A stretch of DNA of 64,000 nt, taken from assembly GCA_900316575.1 (NCBI GenBank), contig ONDJ01000006.1, positions 1-64,000 on the forward strand. The letters run 5' to 3'. The position numbers and the translations under genes are program-made. The notes under the pieces were generated by a model that made no database searches, was not told the DNA's origin, and worked only from the letters and a program-made list of their open reading frames with translations. The first letter of the stretch is position 1. Every line of letters begins with the position of its first letter. The stretch is from an uncultured Prevotellaceae bacterium. GTDB lineage: Bacteria; Bacteroidota; Bacteroidia; Bacteroidales; Bacteroidaceae. This document shows positions 62,727 to 64,000 of this stretch, piece after piece.

Positions 62727-63530
62727 GTGTTTCAGTCTCATTTATTATATTCCCGACAATGGCTCAATCAGATTTGGGCAAACCGCAATCGCGAATACGG
62801 CGCATATCAATTGCGCAGCGAATATCCGCGTAGGCTCTCGCGCGCCTTGTTGTGGGTATATGGTATGGTGCTGCCGCTGGTGATAGTTCCGATAGCTTTT
62901 GACTTGATCGTACACACCGCCGTGCGCCACAGCATGAGCGAGATAGACCAAACTGTTGAGATGAAGCCGCTTGATATTGAGGAACTCGAAAAAATGCATC
63001 GCGTCAGCCCAGGACGCCAAGCCACTGCCGCCGCTGCGCCTAATGCAGCGGGCAACGAAATAGCCATTGTTGACAGCCTGCCGCCCGTCACTGCTGAAGT
63101 GGCAAAAGAAGGACCGCTGACCATGCAGGTAGGCGAGACAACCATTGTGCGACTGGTGGAAAACAACGACAGCGTGCTGCAAATAGACTCCTTAGCGCCA
63201 GTCATTGAAGAAGAGATCAAAGACGTAGAGATACTCCCCGGCGTGCCCGATTTTCCAGGCGGGTATCTCGCTTTGGCTCGTTGGTTGGACCAGCACATAG
63301 AATATCCCAAAGCGGCTATCGATGGAAAAATTCAAGGAGACGTGGTCGTGAGCGTTATCATTGACCACATAGGGCGTGTCACCAATGCGCAAGTGACAAC
63401 CTCGGCACACCCTCTTTTGGACAACGCTGCACTCGAGGCGGTGAAGAAAATGCCACTTTGGAGATGGCGCGAAGATGGCACATTGCACAAAGCACGCATC
63501 AACATACCCGTGAGTTTCCACTTCGATTAG
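62727..63530 (+). CDS. TonB-like energy transducer
   Basis: 267 residues with a GTG start; no in-frame ATG lies before IWANRNREYGAYQLRSEY, the conserved N-terminal opening of Bacteroidetes TonBs. A membrane helix (about 41-62) is followed by a periplasmic linker and a TonB C-terminal domain (about 180-267): PDFPGGYLALARWLDQHIEYPKAA, IQGDVVVSVIIDHIGRVTN, PLLDNAALEAVKKMPLWRW, INIPVSFHFD. It transmits the proton-motive force to TonB-dependent receptors. No ExbB/ExbD genes are near. The Pro-rich spacer is short. Confidence 0.85.
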   Translation: MFQSHLLYSRQWLNQIWANRNREYGAYQLRSEYPRRLSRALLWVYGMVLPLVIVPIAFDLIVHTAVRHSMSEIDQTVEMKPLDIEELEKMHRVSPGRQATAAAAPNAAGNEIAIVDSLPPVTAEVAKEGPLTMQVGETTIVRLVENNDSVLQIDSLAPVIEEEIKDVEILPGVPDFPGGYLALARWLDQHIEYPKAAIDGKIQGDVVVSVIIDHIGRVTNAQVTTSAHPLLDNAALEAVKKMPLWRWREDGTLHKARINIPVSFHFD

Positions 63531-63620
63531 TCTGAAAACAAAGCAACAAACCTTTCCCTTTTTACAAGCAAGACAAAACAACTTTCATTTTTACACCAAC
63601 ACTTAAATCCGCTTACTGAC

Positions 63621-64000
63621 ATGGATTTTCTCAAATACATAAACCAAGCACTTGATTCCCAATGCTACCCTGCCCTACCACAAGGCCTATATGAACCCAT
63701 ACGCTATACACTCGAGGGTGGTGGCAAACGTATTCGCCCCGTTTTGTTACTGACTACAGCCTATGCCTATGGTGCTACGCCCGAACAAGCTCTGCCTGCA
63801 GCCATAGCCATAGAAACCTATCACAACCACACATTGCTCCACGACGACTTAATGGATCAAGCCGCTTTACGCCGTGGACGAGCCACAGTGTGGACCAAGT
63901 GGGACGCAAACACCGCCGTGCTTTCGGGCGACACAATGCTGCTACGCGCTATGGCTACGCTCGGCCAATGCCAATGCGAACGATGGGATGAGCTCTACGA
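63621..64000 (+). CDS. Polyprenyl synthetase (prenyltransferase), 5' part only
   Basis: 126 codons are seen before the window ends. GGGKRIRPVLLL is the IPP-binding loop and LLHDDLMDQAALRRGR the first Asp-rich motif (DDxxD); both are typical of trans-prenyl diphosphate synthases that make farnesyl, geranylgeranyl or longer diphosphates. The second Asp motif lies outside the window. The ATG at 63621 is 91 nt after the TonB-like gene. Chain length cannot be predicted. Confidence 0.9.
   Translation, partial: MDFLKYINQALDSQCYPALPQGLYEPIRYTLEGGGKRIRPVLLLTTAYAYGATPEQALPAAIAIETYHNHTLLHDDLMDQAALRRGRATVWTKWDANTAVLSGDTMLLRAMATLGQCQCERWDELY

Overview
The window reads as a chromosomal segment of a Bacteroidales bacterium, most likely Prevotellaceae-like. 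The evidence is consistent: promoters with the Bacteroidetes -7 box TAnnTTTG and a TTTG/TTG -33 box, almost no Shine-Dalgarno sequences, a short HPF, an OMP_b-brl family outer-membrane protein, the fused fucokinase/GDP-fucose pyrophosphorylase Fkp, a WbqC gene beside lepB and dapB, and type IX secretion (PorQ plus a cargo protein with a T9SS C-terminal domain). The genus assignment is inference.

Layout. 1-5 kb: mnmA and a large outer-membrane beta-barrel protein. 5-8.4 kb: an AAA ATPase and a DUF4435 protein, the two partners of PARIS-type phage defence, with a secreted arginine-deiminase-like enzyme between them. 8.4-12.6 kb: GNAT-dapB-lepB-wbqC. 12.7-17.6 kb: a GT4 glycosyltransferase/TSUP/DUF1634 operon divergent from a flippase and an EpsG-like polymerase. 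17.7-22.9 kb: phosphoglucomutase, NudC, an AlkD-like protein, MsrA and a UDG-fold protein. 23-36.1 kb: the classical operon tRNA-Tyr, tRNA-Gly, tRNA-Thr, tuf, tRNA-Trp, secE, nusG, rplKAJL, rpoBC, with an attenuator before rpoB. 36.7-43.4 kb: hpf, a fasciclin lipoprotein and a GH85 endo-beta-N-acetylglucosaminidase that is a T9SS cargo. 43.5-45.5 kb: an accessory scar with phage gene fragments, a cupin gene, a broken flavin-oxidase gene and one of two copies of a composite ~375-bp repeat; the other copy is at 21.1 kb.

45.8-57.35 kb is the most interesting part: twelve same-strand genes encoding two SUMF1/FGE-fold proteins, a membrane Ser/Thr kinase, a Sel1-repeat protein, a PP2C phosphatase with a membrane segment, two FHA-domain proteins with zinc ribbons, a small zinc-ribbon protein, an exported caspase-like protease, two paralogous acidic proteins with an identical 16-residue C-terminus, and a stand-alone LytTR regulator. 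Both paralogues have the same promoter architecture: two ATTTCGTACC direct repeats 21 bp apart at a fixed distance from the -33 and -7 boxes. The LytTR protein is the obvious candidate to bind them. I propose that this is a phospho-threonine signalling module controlling an envelope or cell-fate response; its function is unknown.

57.5-64 kb: a PlsC acyltransferase and Fkp in tandem, a strong bidirectional terminator, porQ, a TonB-like protein and the start of a polyprenyl synthase that runs off the window.
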